Positions 1-9,313 are shown, counted from the stretch's first letter. The stretch: 64,000 nt of DNA from Aquimarina rhabdastrellae (GCA_947387485.1 CANDNT010000013.1:40681-104680); one strand, 5' to 3'. Notes: a model not told the origin generated them from the sequence alone. Program-made: numbers and translations.

Positions 1-150
1 GGTATGGTACTTGAAAAAGAACAAATTACCTTGGATAATATCACTCAATTAATAAAAGAAAACCTTTCTACGCTTATTCTACTCATTTTATTACTAGGTG
101 GAGCAATCACTTGGGGAGTTATTAAGCGCAAAAAAGAACACGAAGATTAA
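1..150 (+). CDS. C-terminal end of a membrane protein (5' part outside the window)
   Basis: Frame 1 is open from the first base to a TAA at 148-150 and encodes 49 residues. It contains one strongly hydrophobic stretch (about residues 24-41, rich in Leu, Ile and Gly) followed by a short, charged cytoplasmic-looking tail (KRKKEHED). This is the pattern of a C-terminal transmembrane anchor with a positive-inside tail. The family cannot be recognised from this fragment, and the start is not in the window. Confidence 0.6.
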   Translation, partial: GMVLEKEQITLDNITQLIKENLSTLILLILLLGGAITWGVIKRKKEHED

Positions 151-172
151 CGTTCTCATTATATAATTAGTT

Positions 173-211
173 ATCCCCTTAGTTTAAGTTGATATACTAT
201 ACTAAGGGGAT
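173..211. terminator. Hairpin after the first gene
   Basis: ATCCCCTTAGT (173-183) is the perfect reverse complement of ACTAAGGGGAT (201-211), with a 17-nt loop. It lies 23 bases after the stop of the first gene. There is no T-run after the right arm, so termination is likely but not certain. Confidence 0.5.
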
Positions 212-252
212 TAACCTCATAACGATCCTCTACTACATTAGTCAAACTAATG

Positions 253-281
253 TATATCCTATATCCCACTTATAGGATATA
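253..281. repeat. Inverted repeat upstream of the haem receptor
   Basis: TATATCCTATA (253-263) and TATAGGATATA (271-281) are perfect reverse complements separated by 7 nt. The element is some 80 bp upstream of the receptor's -7 element and has no T-run. It could be a second terminator or an upstream operator; the sequence does not decide. Confidence 0.4.
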
Positions 282-331
282 GTTCTTAAATCTTACCTCT
301 ATATAAATCTGATTATCAAATTAAAAAAATG

Positions 332-372
332 TTGTTTTTATTAAGTCTAAATAATAATAAATAATATATTTG
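332..372 (+). promoter_or_regulatory. Iron-box operator and -7 element for the haem uptake operon
   Basis: On the minus strand 354-332 reads TTATTTAGA-CTTAA-TAAAAACAA, a 7/9 match on the right arm to the palindrome seen at six other iron promoters in this window. A Bacteroidota -7 element TATATTTG (TAnnTTTG) follows at 365-372, 23 bases before the ATG at 396. The operator therefore covers the region where a -33 element would lie, a position suited to repression. Confidence 0.6.
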
Positions 373-395
373 CATCACAATACTTTTTATTAAGA

Positions 396-2525
396 ATGAT
401 TCTAAACAAAATACATATTATATTCCCCTTCTTGTTACTATCTAATGTAATTTTATGGGCACAAGAATCCAAAGTAGCCAATGACTCTACACAAACAAAT
501 ATCTTAGAAGAAGTTATTATTAGTGCTACTCGTACAAAAAGACAATTATCTTCTTTACCCCTACCCGCACAGATCATTAATAAAAAAGAACTTAAAAGTT
601 CTAATTCTTTACGCCTAAGTGATATTTTAAACGAGCAAACAGGCATCATCACTGTGAGCGATTTTGGTGGTGGAGAAGGAGTTCAATTACAAGGACTAGA
701 TTCTCAATATACTTTAGTTTTAATTGATGGTGTTCCTATTATAGGTCGTTCTGCTGGGACTTTGGACTTAAGTAGAATTACTGTAGGGAACATAAAACAA
801 ATTGAAGTTGTAAAAGGTCCTTCTTCTAGTCTTTATGGATCTGAAGCTATTGGTGGCGTGATCAATATCATTACAGAAACACCTGAATTAGGATTCAATG
901 GGAATCTAGATTATAGATTTGGTTCTTTTAATACTCATGATGTTAATCTTGATGCCTCTTATAGCAAAAAAAAGCTTGCCATTAGTGCTCATGTTAATAG
1001 ATATAGTAGCGATGGATATGATCTTATTGATGATTCAGAAAATATCAATACTCCTAATCTTTTTAGTAGCCAACCTAAAACTGTAGAACCTTTTGTTAAC
1101 TATACATTTAACCCTAAGATCAAATACGATTTTAATGACAATACTTCGGCTGTGTTATCATATCGCCATTATTTACAAGATCAAGATAATGTGGCTATTT
1201 CTGGAGGAAATATTTTAAGTGGTGATGCAAAGCTTAGAGAATGGAATACTCATTTTAAATTAGACCATCAATTTAATTCAAAATGGAAAAGTTATCTAGA
1301 GTTTTATGCTACACGTTACAAAGCTGAAAGTGATTTATTTGAACTTAACAGTGGAGCTCTTTTTGACGAATCTTATTTTAATCAATTTTTATTAAGACCT
1401 GAATTAAGAACGACTTACGAAGCTAATGAAAATCATTCTTTTATAGGTGGTATAGGTTGGACTAACGAGAGTTTAGAACGTACATCATTTTCTACAAATC
1501 CTGAGTTTAATTCTCAATATGTATACCTACAATACGATGGTCATTACTTTGATAAGCTAAATGTTATTCTAGGAGCTCGCTTTGATAATCATAGTGAATA
1601 CGAATCTCAATTCAGTCCTAAATTAGCCTTACGTTACAAAATCAATGATCAGGTAGCGGTAAAAGGATCTATAGGATACGGATTTAAAGCACCCGATTTC
1701 AGACAATTATATTTTGATTTTACAAACTCTACAGTAGGCTATACTGTTCTAGGATACAATGAAGTACCAAGAAGGCTCGCTGAATTAGATAATTTAAATC
1801 AAATTACCGCAGTAACAGTTCCGCTTTCAACTTTTGATTCAGAATTAAAACCAGAGAGTTCTGTAGGATACAATTTAGGTTTTCAATACAAACCTTTAAA
1901 TCGTTTACAATTAGAAGTTAATCTCTTTAGAAATGACATAAAGAACTTAATAGATACAAGAGTAATTGCTAGAAAAACTAACGGTCAAAATGTTTTTAGT
2001 TATTACAATGTAAATAAAGTTTTCACTCAAGGTATCGAATTTAATGCCAATTGGAAACCTATCAATACACTTAGCATAAGTGGAGGGTATCAATACTTAC
2101 TTGCAAAAGATAAAGATGTTATTGACAACCTAGAAAACAACGTCAACAATTTTGCTCGTGATCCTAATACACAAGAGACTATCGAACTTGAAAAAGAAGA
2201 TTATTTCGGGCTTTACAATCGTTCTCGTCATATGGCTAATCTAAAAATATATTATGCTATTCCACAATGGGGATTAGATGCTAATATTAGAACCACATAC
2301 CGAAGTAAATATGGAATCTTTGATTCAAACGGAAACGATTATCTAGACAAGTTTGACTCCTTTGTAGATGGCTATACAATCATTGATTTTGCTATCAATA
2401 AAAAACTATACAAACATTTTGAAATAGGTGCTGGTATCGATAACGTATTTGATTTTACCGATACCGAAAATATCAGCAATATCGCTGGTAGCCTTATTTA
2501 CGGAACCTTAAAAATAAACTATTAA
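396..2525 (+). CDS. TonB-dependent outer membrane receptor, HmuR-like (haem/haemoprotein uptake)
   Basis: 709-residue outer membrane receptor. Residues 1-23 are a signal peptide (hydrophobic core ending in WAQ), followed by a TonB-box-like EEVIISATR (about 39-47) and a plug domain with typical landmarks: LQGLDSQYTLVLIDGVP, IEVVKGPSSSLYGSEAIGG and VINIIT. The rest is beta-barrel sequence ending in an aromatic-containing strand (LKINY). There is no N-terminal carboxypeptidase-like domain, unlike the other receptors in this window; that short BtuB/HmuR architecture fits. It is followed 30 bp later by a HmuY-family lipoprotein, which is the strongest evidence for haem as substrate. An iron-box operator precedes it. 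The substrate is inferred from the partner; the receptor function is clear. Confidence 0.85.
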   Translation: MILNKIHIIFPFLLLSNVILWAQESKVANDSTQTNILEEVIISATRTKRQLSSLPLPAQIINKKELKSSNSLRLSDILNEQTGIITVSDFGGGEGVQLQGLDSQYTLVLIDGVPIIGRSAGTLDLSRITVGNIKQIEVVKGPSSSLYGSEAIGGVINIITETPELGFNGNLDYRFGSFNTHDVNLDASYSKKKLAISAHVNRYSSDGYDLIDDSENINTPNLFSSQPKTVEPFVNYTFNPKIKYDFNDNTSAVLSYRHYLQDQDNVAISGGNILSGDAKLREWNTHFKLDHQFNSKWKSYLEFYATRYKAESDLFELNSGALFDESYFNQFLLRPELRTTYEANENHSFIGGIGWTNESLERTSFSTNPEFNSQYVYLQYDGHYFDKLNVILGARFDNHSEYESQFSPKLALRYKINDQVAVKGSIGYGFKAPDFRQLYFDFTNSTVGYTVLGYNEVPRRLAELDNLNQITAVTVPLSTFDSELKPESSVGYNLGFQYKPLNRLQLEVNLFRNDIKNLIDTRVIARKTNGQNVFSYYNVNKVFTQGIEFNANWKPINTLSISGGYQYLLAKDKDVIDNLENNVNNFARDPNTQETIELEKEDYFGLYNRSRHMANLKIYYAIPQWGLDANIRTTYRSKYGIFDSNGNDYLDKFDSFVDGYTIIDFAINKKLYKHFEIGAGIDNVFDFTDTENISNIAGSLIYGTLKINY

Positions 2526-2555
2526 AAAACACAGTAACCCTTATATATAATAAAA

Positions 2556-3194
2556 ATGAAAAAAGTAATTTACCGTAATGCATTAGTTGCCTTTATAGCA
2601 ATTTTAGGATTAATATCGTGTAGTAATGATGATGATGATGCAGGAGATATATCACAACCTCTAGTATCTACAAGAGCAGAAAATATTCCAGCTCCACAAA
2701 CAGGTGGTGGCGGACAACCTGCTGGAGGTCCATTTACAAAGTTTAGTTTTGAAACTGGTACTGTAGTAGCAGAAGATAGTAATGATTGGGATATCGCTTT
2801 TAGAGGAACAACTATAGCTATTAATGGTGGTGATGCAACTGGAACTACAGACGAACCTAATCGTAGTGGTGATGTAGGTGTACAAATAGTTGATGGTACT
2901 TTTGCTAGTGTAACTACTGCACCAGCTTCTGGATATGATCAAGATGGGGCTAATGGTTTTGCTATAACTACAGGAAGTGGTAATGGATGGTATACATATA
3001 CAGGGCCACCAAGTCATCTTATCTTACCTATTCCTGGAAAAATCTTAGTATTTAAGACTTCTAGTGGAAATTATGCAAAAGTCGAAATCTTAAGTTATTA
3101 TAGAGATGCTCCTGCACAACCAGATGGTTCAAATTCTAGAGAGTATACATTTAATTATACGTATAATCCTAATGTAGGAGATCTCAATTTCTAA
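2556..3194 (+). CDS. hmuY: HmuY-family haem-binding lipoprotein
   Basis: 212-residue lipoprotein. The signal peptide ends in a lipobox with Cys22, followed directly by SNDDDD, the acidic pattern that in Bacteroidota sends lipoproteins to the cell surface. The mature part carries the HmuY-family signature around SNDWDIAFRGTTIAINGG (about residues 75-92) and a GWYTYTGPP/ILPIPGKILVFKT segment. Known HmuY proteins (Porphyromonas) capture haem and pass it to HmuR; the adjacent upstream receptor matches that arrangement. Pro/Gly-rich linker PAPQTGGGGQPAGG joins the acidic tail to the domain. Whether the haem-ligating residues are kept cannot be judged here. Co-transcribed with the receptor. Confidence 0.8.
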   Translation: MKKVIYRNALVAFIAILGLISCSNDDDDAGDISQPLVSTRAENIPAPQTGGGGQPAGGPFTKFSFETGTVVAEDSNDWDIAFRGTTIAINGGDATGTTDEPNRSGDVGVQIVDGTFASVTTAPASGYDQDGANGFAITTGSGNGWYTYTGPPSHLILPIPGKILVFKTSSGNYAKVEILSYYRDAPAQPDGSNSREYTFNYTYNPNVGDLNF

Positions 3195-3360
3195 TCTTAT
3201 TCTATAGCGTTCTATTTTTTTTACTATTCATAATCAGAACAAAATTTTATAATTAAAAACCATAAACTATTTAGTAATACATCTATGTTATAAAATTTTG
3301 TTGTTGTTAAGATCGATAGATTTTTATTAGGAGTTTTTTTAATCTATTTATCTTTTTATT

Positions 3361-3398
3361 AAAGGCTTGTTTTTAAATAAAAACAAGCCTTTTTTTTC
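3361..3398 (+). terminator. Strong intrinsic terminator after the haem operon
   Basis: AAGGCTTGTTTT (3362-3373) pairs perfectly with AAAACAAGCCTT (3380-3391) over a 6-nt loop and is followed by a run of T. It lies about 170 bases after the lipoprotein stop. Confidence 0.85.
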
Positions 3399-3706
3399 TC
3401 AAAAAAAGATTGTATTTTTTATATATTATATACTTTTTTTCTATCATATATCACTATGTTTTTACCGCAAAAAGTATGCTTTTTTAGAATACTGTAAACT
3501 CCGTATAATTTTCTAATTTTAATCAAGTTCGGTATCATCTCATAATTAAGGCATATTTCTTTTCCTCTTCAAAACACCTTATAATCATTTGATTATCGAA
3601 TAGTAATCTATTAAAAGCTTTAATTATTTTTTAATAGTATAGTTTATCTATGATTAAATTAAACATGTTTATCAATATAAATTGTTAAACTTAAAAATTA
3701 GGTTTT
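3399..3706. other. Upstream region of the TOMM/RiPP locus
   Basis: No convincing ORF. Two perfect palindromes stand out: ATAATCA-TT-TGATTAT at 3581-3596 and TAAACATGTTTA at 3660-3671. They could be operators for the FHA regulator gene that starts at 3707. No clean TAnnTTTG element was found, so the promoter position is unknown. The iron box of the neighbouring loci is absent, so this locus does not look iron-controlled. Confidence 0.35.
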
Positions 3707-4666
3707 ATGGCGATTGTTAAAAACACCTCCACTGACGAAATCATAGTTTTGCATTCGCAGCATCTCTTTGGTAGAAATCAGCAATTAAGTAACACGCATA
3801 TTTCTGAATCTGATATTTCTCAATCGCATGCTACTATTTTTTGGAAATGTGATTGTTGGTATCTTAAAGATCATAGTAGAAATGGAACTCTTGTTAACGG
3901 AAAATTTATAAGTCAATCTACTCATAAATTACAAAATAAAGACACCATACAATTTGGCCAAGCAACCTCAACAAAATGGCAATTAATCGAAAATAATGCC
4001 CCTTCTTCGTATTTACAATCATTAACTCACAAACATAAAATTTATGCGCTTCCTTTTTCTTTAGATATGTTACATACACTATATCAAGATGTTCATATTT
4101 ATAAATCTGTAGATCAACGATGGAATGCCAAAATAAAAAACAATACCATAGCACTGATCCATGGTACTACTATAGCTTTCAATAATGATACCTGGATTTT
4201 TATAGAAAATAAAAATTTTGAAGAGACTATTGATCATGGTCAGATTTTAAAACAAGCATACTATCAATTTACTTTAAGTCAAGATGAAGAACATATAGAT
4301 TTAAAGATCATTTCTAATAAACTTATGTTAGACTTAGGATCAAGAGTATATAACTATCTTTTATTAACTCTAGCCAGAAAACGTTTATTAGATGCTAATG
4401 CCTCCTACTCCATCATAGATCAAGGATGGATTGCAATTGAAGATTTGATTTCGGATTTAAGTAAAGAATTTGTAAAAGATATTGATGCATATTATATCAA
4501 TTTGCAAATTTATCGCATTAGAAAAAACTTATCGGCAATAGAACCTTATGGGTATCTATTTATAAACATTATTGAACGTAAAAACGGATTTATACGATTT
4601 GCTCACCCGTATTTTAAAATCATTAAAGAAACTCAAGTTATAGGCGAATTGCCCGTAAAATTATAA
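3707..4666 (+). CDS. FHA-domain protein with C-terminal winged-helix DNA-binding domain
   Basis: 319 residues. An FHA domain fills about residues 1-100, with the phosphothreonine-binding landmarks FGRNQQLSNTHI, SQSHATIF and DHSRNGTLVNG all present. The C-terminal part (about 205-290) resembles an OmpR/SARP-type winged helix, including the recognition-helix-like INLQIYRIRKNL. The domain pair suggests a transcription regulator that docks onto a phosphorylated partner. The next gene, 38 bp downstream on the same strand, starts with a Ser/Thr kinase domain, so kinase plus FHA reader is the natural reading. The likely targets are this operon's own promoters (inference). No signal peptide or membrane segment. 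The middle region (100-200) is not recognised. Confidence 0.75.
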   Translation: MAIVKNTSTDEIIVLHSQHLFGRNQQLSNTHISESDISQSHATIFWKCDCWYLKDHSRNGTLVNGKFISQSTHKLQNKDTIQFGQATSTKWQLIENNAPSSYLQSLTHKHKIYALPFSLDMLHTLYQDVHIYKSVDQRWNAKIKNNTIALIHGTTIAFNNDTWIFIENKNFEETIDHGQILKQAYYQFTLSQDEEHIDLKIISNKLMLDLGSRVYNYLLLTLARKRLLDANASYSIIDQGWIAIEDLISDLSKEFVKDIDAYYINLQIYRIRKNLSAIEPYGYLFINIIERKNGFIRFAHPYFKIIKETQVIGELPVKL

Positions 4667-4704
4667 AACAACAAACGCTACCCTTAGATTTTTTTATAAT
4701 TCAG

Positions 4705-7700
4705 ATGATAGATTCTACAACCATTGTTGCTACTCCAGTACACCCTAATTATGCTTTACTAGAAAAAATTGGTGAAGGTAGTTATGGTATTATTTATAAA
4801 GCAAAGCAATTAAGTACTGGACAAATCGTAGCTATTAAAATTTTAAAAACATCAGCTAATTCAGATACCGTTTATGATAAAAAAGTAGCTCGATTCGAAC
4901 GTGAAACGCGACTTTGTTCGCAAATAAACCATCCTCACATTGTAAAACTAATAGACAAAGGTTTTACTCAAAACCGAGAACCTTTTGCTGCTTTTGAGTT
5001 TGTAGATGGTATTACTTTAAAAGAATACATTTTACAACACGGTAGCTTAACCATTCAAGAAACTGTAGCACTGATGAGTCAGGTACTCGAAGCTTTAATC
5101 TATGCTCATAAAAAGGGAATTATCCATCGCGATTTGAAACCTCAAAATATTATGATTGCAAATTTTAGTACAAAAGCTTACGCCAAAGTTTTGGATTTTG
5201 GCATTGCAGCATTTACTAATAATTATAATACTCCGCAATCTGTAAATATCACGCTTACTCAAGAAATTATAGGCACTCCTATGTATAGTGCTCCAGAACA
5301 ATTAAGAGGTGAACCTGCTACTGTAAAATCAGATATTTTTGCTTGGGGTCTTATTTTTATTGAATGCATAACGGGTTGTCCTGTATTTCAAGGAGACACT
5401 CTTGCTTCAATATTTCAGCAACAGTTAAATGGTGGTAATATCCCCATTCCTTCGGCTATAGCTGGTCATCCTCTTGCTACCATTTTATCTCGTGTACTTC
5501 AAAAAAAAGTTATGAATCGGATTGCTAATCCGCAATTCATTTATGACGAATTAAACGAGGTCAATATCAATACACTTATTAATACTCCAGTTACTTCAAG
5601 TTTTGCTCCTCAAAACGTACTCGAAACCACTCAAGTTAATCATTTAGTTTGGAATACCGCTCAAGGCGAAAAAAGGCAAGTCACCGCTTTATGTATTAAA
5701 CTTAATCTTTTACTACATAAACAATCTTTATTAGATTTAGAGACTCAAGATACTATACAAAAAGATCAACTGAATCTATGTAAAGACACCATTATACGTT
5801 ATGGTGGATATATAGGAGGGCAATTAGCCGATACTATTTTGGTCTATTTTGGTTATCCACAAACTAAAGATACTGATGCTCGAAGAGCAGGAAGAGCTGC
5901 ATTAGAACTCATTAATGAGGTGCAAAAACGTAGCGCTTTATTATATAAACAGCATCATATAGAACTCGATATTAGAATTAGTATACATTCTGGTAAAGTC
6001 ATCTCATCAGAACATCATGTTCCTGAAGGAATAGTTCCTAATACAGCTATAAATTTACTTGCTGTTACTCCTAAACAAAGTATACTTGTAAGTAAGGAAG
6101 CTCAGCAATTATTGATTTCGTATTTAGAATTTGAAAAAGCAACTACTATTACACTTCCTAATCTTGCAGAACCTATTATTGTTGCTCAACTAATAGGTGA
6201 ACGCTCTTCTGAAGCTTTCTCATTTTTACGTTCACGAAGTTCTTCACAAACCATTATTGGACGTGAAAAAGAACTTCAGACAATTTCTAATTTTATTACT
6301 CAAAAAAAGATTCCTCTTTTATTAATTCAAGGACAAGCTGGAATTGGAAAATCAAAACTCATTTATGAGTATAAAAAAAGATATGCAAACGAGAGTTTAA
6401 ATTTTATAGAGTGTTTTGGAAATCCAGAATATCAAAACAACGCATTATATCCTTTTATACGTTTATTAAAAAAAGTATTCAAACTTCAAGATGAACTTAA
6501 TACTACTGTTGCTTTCAATCAAATTGAAACACATCTTAAAACTTACAACACTATTGATAGTACTTTAGCTATACCTATTTTATGTTCATGGTTATCTATT
6601 GATTTTTCTAGTGACTATACCTTAGATAATCTCAATGCTCAACAGCAAAAAGAGATCATCTTTGATATTTTAAAAACAGTATTATTCACATCACACCATA
6701 CTACTACAGTAGTATTAATAGAAGATATACATTGGATTGATTCTTTAAGTATCGATTTCTTAAATACCTTAACGACTATTCATTGTATTGCTACAACTAG
6801 ACCATTATCATCTATCCCTTTTAAAGAATATCAACTCCTTAATTTAGAAACCTTATCTACAGATAATAGTACTCAATTTATCAATCATATTGTAGCTAAT
6901 ATTCCATTACAACCTAATGCACTTGAATATATAATTAAGCGTACAGATGGTATTCCGCTTTTTATAGAGGAATTGACATTGATGTTACTAGAAAACAAAT
7001 ATTTAACACAAATAAACAATTGCTATCATTTAATAGATGAACTAGACGAAAAAGAAATTCCGGTAACACTAAAAGAATTACTTCTAGCAAAACTTGATCG
7101 ACTTGAATTTGCCAAAGAAACAGCTCAAATTGCAGCTGCAATAGGACGAGCATTTGATTATACTTTACTCGTTCATTCTTCATTAAAAGATGAAGCTATA
7201 ATTCAAAATGATCTGGAGCAGCTCATCAATTCTAACATCATTTACAAACAGCGCAAAGTAGATGAAAACAGTTATATTTTTCGACATGCACTAATACGCG
7301 ATGCTGCTTATGACAGTATGGTTGTTTCTTATCAAAAAGAAGTGCATACTCGTATCGCTCACCAATTAGAACAAGAATATTTAACTCATAAACAACAAAG
7401 CGATATCCTTTCTTTTCATTATGCTCAAGCCGAACTTTTTGACAAAGCGTCTTTTTATGGTTTAATGGCTACAGAGGATTCCCTGAAAAAATCATCTTAT
7501 GCAGCTTGTTTAACTCAAGCAAATCAAGCCATTTTGTGGAGTAAAAAAATACCTCATCAACTCCAACAAATCGAACGTGAATTGCGTATTAATCAAAACT
7601 TGGTTCAAGCGATGATTGCCTTAAAAGGTTTTGGCCATTATGAAGTAAAACGAGCCAACGACCGATCAGAAGAATTGAGTTTACAGCTTCCGGATAGTTC

Positions 7701-8706
7701 TGACTGGCTTTTACAAATTTTATGGAATCACATTCAATACCATTTAATGTCTGCTGATTTTAAGAAATTTGATCAATTATGGAAAAAAGCGATCAAGGAT
7801 GCTAATACTTTACAAGATTATAGTTTTATGGCAGCGCTATATGGTCTTAATGGATATAAAAACTGGATAGCAGGTGATTTTATCACTGCAGAGCAGCAGG
7901 CACTACTTTCTATAGAAGCTTATAATTATATATCGGATAATCAAATCATAAAAAAGTTTGGTTTAGATTTTAAAGCTTATAGTTATGTTACCTTGGCAAA
8001 CGTATATGCTTTTACTGGCAATTTTGATCAGAGTAATCAATATTTACAAAAAACCTCGGATACTTTAGCATCTTTAGATAGTGCATTAACTAAAGCTTTT
8101 ACACTTGTTCTTAGAATTTCGTTAGGTTATTATAAAAATCAACCACAAGAAATTCAAGAGATCATTGATGAAACTCAATCTTTTTTTAAGGATCATTCTC
8201 TCGAAATTTTCCAACATTTATTTGACCTGTTAGAAGGGTATCTTACTCAAAATAGAGCTATGGCGTTAACACATCAAGAAGCTTTATTAACTATAGGTAA
8301 TGTACCATTAACTTATTATTCTTTAATTGTTGCGCAATTAGATTACGACCTAGGCAATTATATACTAGCTGTAGAACGAATCAAAAAAGAAATAGCTTAT
8401 GCATTAGAGAAACAAGAGTTTTTTGTACTTCCAGAATTATACCGTCTTCTTGCTATGTGTTACATCAAAACAGGAAAGTCCGCTATAGCAAACGAGTATT
8501 TTATAAAAGCTATTGATGATGCCAAAGATCGAATCAATCTTCTATATCTAAGTAAAATCCTCGTGGATTGTTACCTCCATACTACAGATCGCAAATTAAA
8601 AAAACAATGTCTACAAGATATGACATGGCTTTCTTCTACACTTAACTTACAACATGATCAAAAAGTTTTAACCCCTATGTTATCAATTCTTAAAAAATCA
8701 CAATAA
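4705..8706 (+). CDS. TOMM-system kinase/cyclase-homology fusion protein with ATPase domain
   Basis: 1333 residues, close to the roughly 1350 known for the TOMM kinase/cyclase fusion family. Domains in order: Hanks-type Ser/Thr kinase (about 15-290) with glycine loop G23-E-G-S-Y-G, Lys45, HRDLKPQN with Asp143, and D164FG; a class III cyclase-homology region (about 318-500) with IIRYGGYIG and LVYFGYPQ; an ATPase with Walker A GQAGIGKS (543-550) and a Walker B-like LIEDIHWID; and a long helical, TPR-like C-terminal half. The kinase looks active. In the cyclase part the usual metal-binding Asp of the CD-LVGS-type motif is replaced (CIKLN, near residue 330) although a second Asp survives at D376, so it is probably not an active cyclase. 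Sits between its likely FHA reader and the candidate precursor. Confidence 0.85.
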   Translation: MIDSTTIVATPVHPNYALLEKIGEGSYGIIYKAKQLSTGQIVAIKILKTSANSDTVYDKKVARFERETRLCSQINHPHIVKLIDKGFTQNREPFAAFEFVDGITLKEYILQHGSLTIQETVALMSQVLEALIYAHKKGIIHRDLKPQNIMIANFSTKAYAKVLDFGIAAFTNNYNTPQSVNITLTQEIIGTPMYSAPEQLRGEPATVKSDIFAWGLIFIECITGCPVFQGDTLASIFQQQLNGGNIPIPSAIAGHPLATILSRVLQKKVMNRIANPQFIYDELNEVNINTLINTPVTSSFAPQNVLETTQVNHLVWNTAQGEKRQVTALCIKLNLLLHKQSLLDLETQDTIQKDQLNLCKDTIIRYGGYIGGQLADTILVYFGYPQTKDTDARRAGRAALELINEVQKRSALLYKQHHIELDIRISIHSGKVISSEHHVPEGIVPNTAINLLAVTPKQSILVSKEAQQLLISYLEFEKATTITLPNLAEPIIVAQLIGERSSEAFSFLRSRSSSQTIIGREKELQTISNFITQKKIPLLLIQGQAGIGKSKLIYEYKKRYANESLNFIECFGNPEYQNNALYPFIRLLKKVFKLQDELNTTVAFNQIETHLKTYNTIDSTLAIPILCSWLSIDFSSDYTLDNLNAQQQKEIIFDILKTVLFTSHHTTTVVLIEDIHWIDSLSIDFLNTLTTIHCIATTRPLSSIPFKEYQLLNLETLSTDNSTQFINHIVANIPLQPNALEYIIKRTDGIPLFIEELTLMLLENKYLTQINNCYHLIDELDEKEIPVTLKELLLAKLDRLEFAKETAQIAAAIGRAFDYTLLVHSSLKDEAIIQNDLEQLINSNIIYKQRKVDENSYIFRHALIRDAAYDSMVVSYQKEVHTRIAHQLEQEYLTHKQQSDILSFHYAQAELFDKASFYGLMATEDSLKKSSYAACLTQANQAILWSKKIPHQLQQIERELRINQNLVQAMIALKGFGHYEVKRANDRSEELSLQLPDSSDWLLQILWNHIQYHLMSADFKKFDQLWKKAIKDANTLQDYSFMAALYGLNGYKNWIAGDFITAEQQALLSIEAYNYISDNQIIKKFGLDFKAYSYVTLANVYAFTGNFDQSNQYLQKTSDTLASLDSALTKAFTLVLRISLGYYKNQPQEIQEIIDETQSFFKDHSLEIFQHLFDLLEGYLTQNRAMALTHQEALLTIGNVPLTYYSLIVAQLDYDLGNYILAVERIKKEIAYALEKQEFFVLPELYRLLAMCYIKTGKSAIANEYFIKAIDDAKDRINLLYLSKILVDCYLHTTDRKLKKQCLQDMTWLSSTLNLQHDQKVLTPMLSILKKSQ

Positions 8707-8719
8707 TAAACTTTACATT

Positions 8720-9262
8720 ATGGAAACCACTTATGAACAACATCACACAGCTTCACAAGAACTTACACTTGAAGAAAGAAAAAAGTTACTCACTCAAATT
8801 GATGCAAACTTTTTTAATCTCTGCTTAAATTGTACATATTCTTTAGACTTTTATAATAAATTTTTAGAAAATAAAGTAGCATTTCTTACCACTGGTTATA
8901 CAGACGATGATATTGTATGGATGGGATGTGGATTAAAAATCCCTGAATATACTTATGTAAATCTAAATGCACGTATCGCATGGCCTATATTGTATTTAAA
9001 GGATAAAAAAGATCATAAAAACATTGCTGTTATAAGAGAAAACCCTAGAGAAGTGTATGAAGAAATTAAAAAGAAAGATTACACTTTAAGGTTAAGGCAT
9101 GAAACTGTAAAATATGCCGATCTAGAAATCCGTATACAAGAAAAACTTAAGGATGATAATATTGAAGCTTATCTAGATTTTCCTTTTTTCTTGGTTGCAA
9201 ATGATATGTTAATGAATGTTGAGATTGAAGATCAATCTGAGATTATTTTAACTTGTTGTTAA
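8720..9262 (+). CDS. Candidate TOMM/RiPP precursor peptide ending in Thr-Cys-Cys
   Basis: 180 residues, soluble, no signal peptide, starting 13 bp after the kinase fusion gene. The last three residues are T178-C179-C180, exactly the residue types that YcaO cyclodehydratases turn into azolines, while the remaining 177 residues contain only three more cysteines (C35, C38, C70). A long globular leader with a tiny reactive C-terminal tail, placed between the kinase/cyclase fusion and the cyclodehydratase, matches the position of precursor genes in Burkholderia-type TOMM loci. Similarity to the known NHLP or BMA_0021-type leaders cannot be confirmed by eye. Alternative: an accessory protein, with the real precursor elsewhere. 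The terminator hairpin right behind it would raise its transcript level over the downstream enzymes. Confidence 0.5.
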   Translation: METTYEQHHTASQELTLEERKKLLTQIDANFFNLCLNCTYSLDFYNKFLENKVAFLTTGYTDDDIVWMGCGLKIPEYTYVNLNARIAWPILYLKDKKDHKNIAVIRENPREVYEEIKKKDYTLRLRHETVKYADLEIRIQEKLKDDNIEAYLDFPFFLVANDMLMNVEIEDQSEIILTCC

Positions 9263-9272
9263 ATCATAAACT

Positions 9273-9313
9273 AGCCTACTTATTATTCTCGATACTACTT
9301 AAGTAGGCTTTTA
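9273..9313 (+). terminator. Hairpin between precursor and cyclodehydratase (partial terminator)
   Basis: AGCCTACTTA (9273-9282) pairs perfectly with TAAGTAGGCT (9300-9309), followed by TTTTACT. It lies in the 60-bp gap between the candidate precursor and the cyclodehydratase, both on the plus strand. With no promoter visible behind it, read-through must feed the downstream genes, so it probably sets the ratio of precursor to enzymes. Confidence 0.65.

Noticed and set aside
2661..3017. Antisense open frame over the HmuY gene
   Set aside because: Low-complexity Ser/Thr-rich reading opposite a clear lipoprotein gene; a shadow frame.
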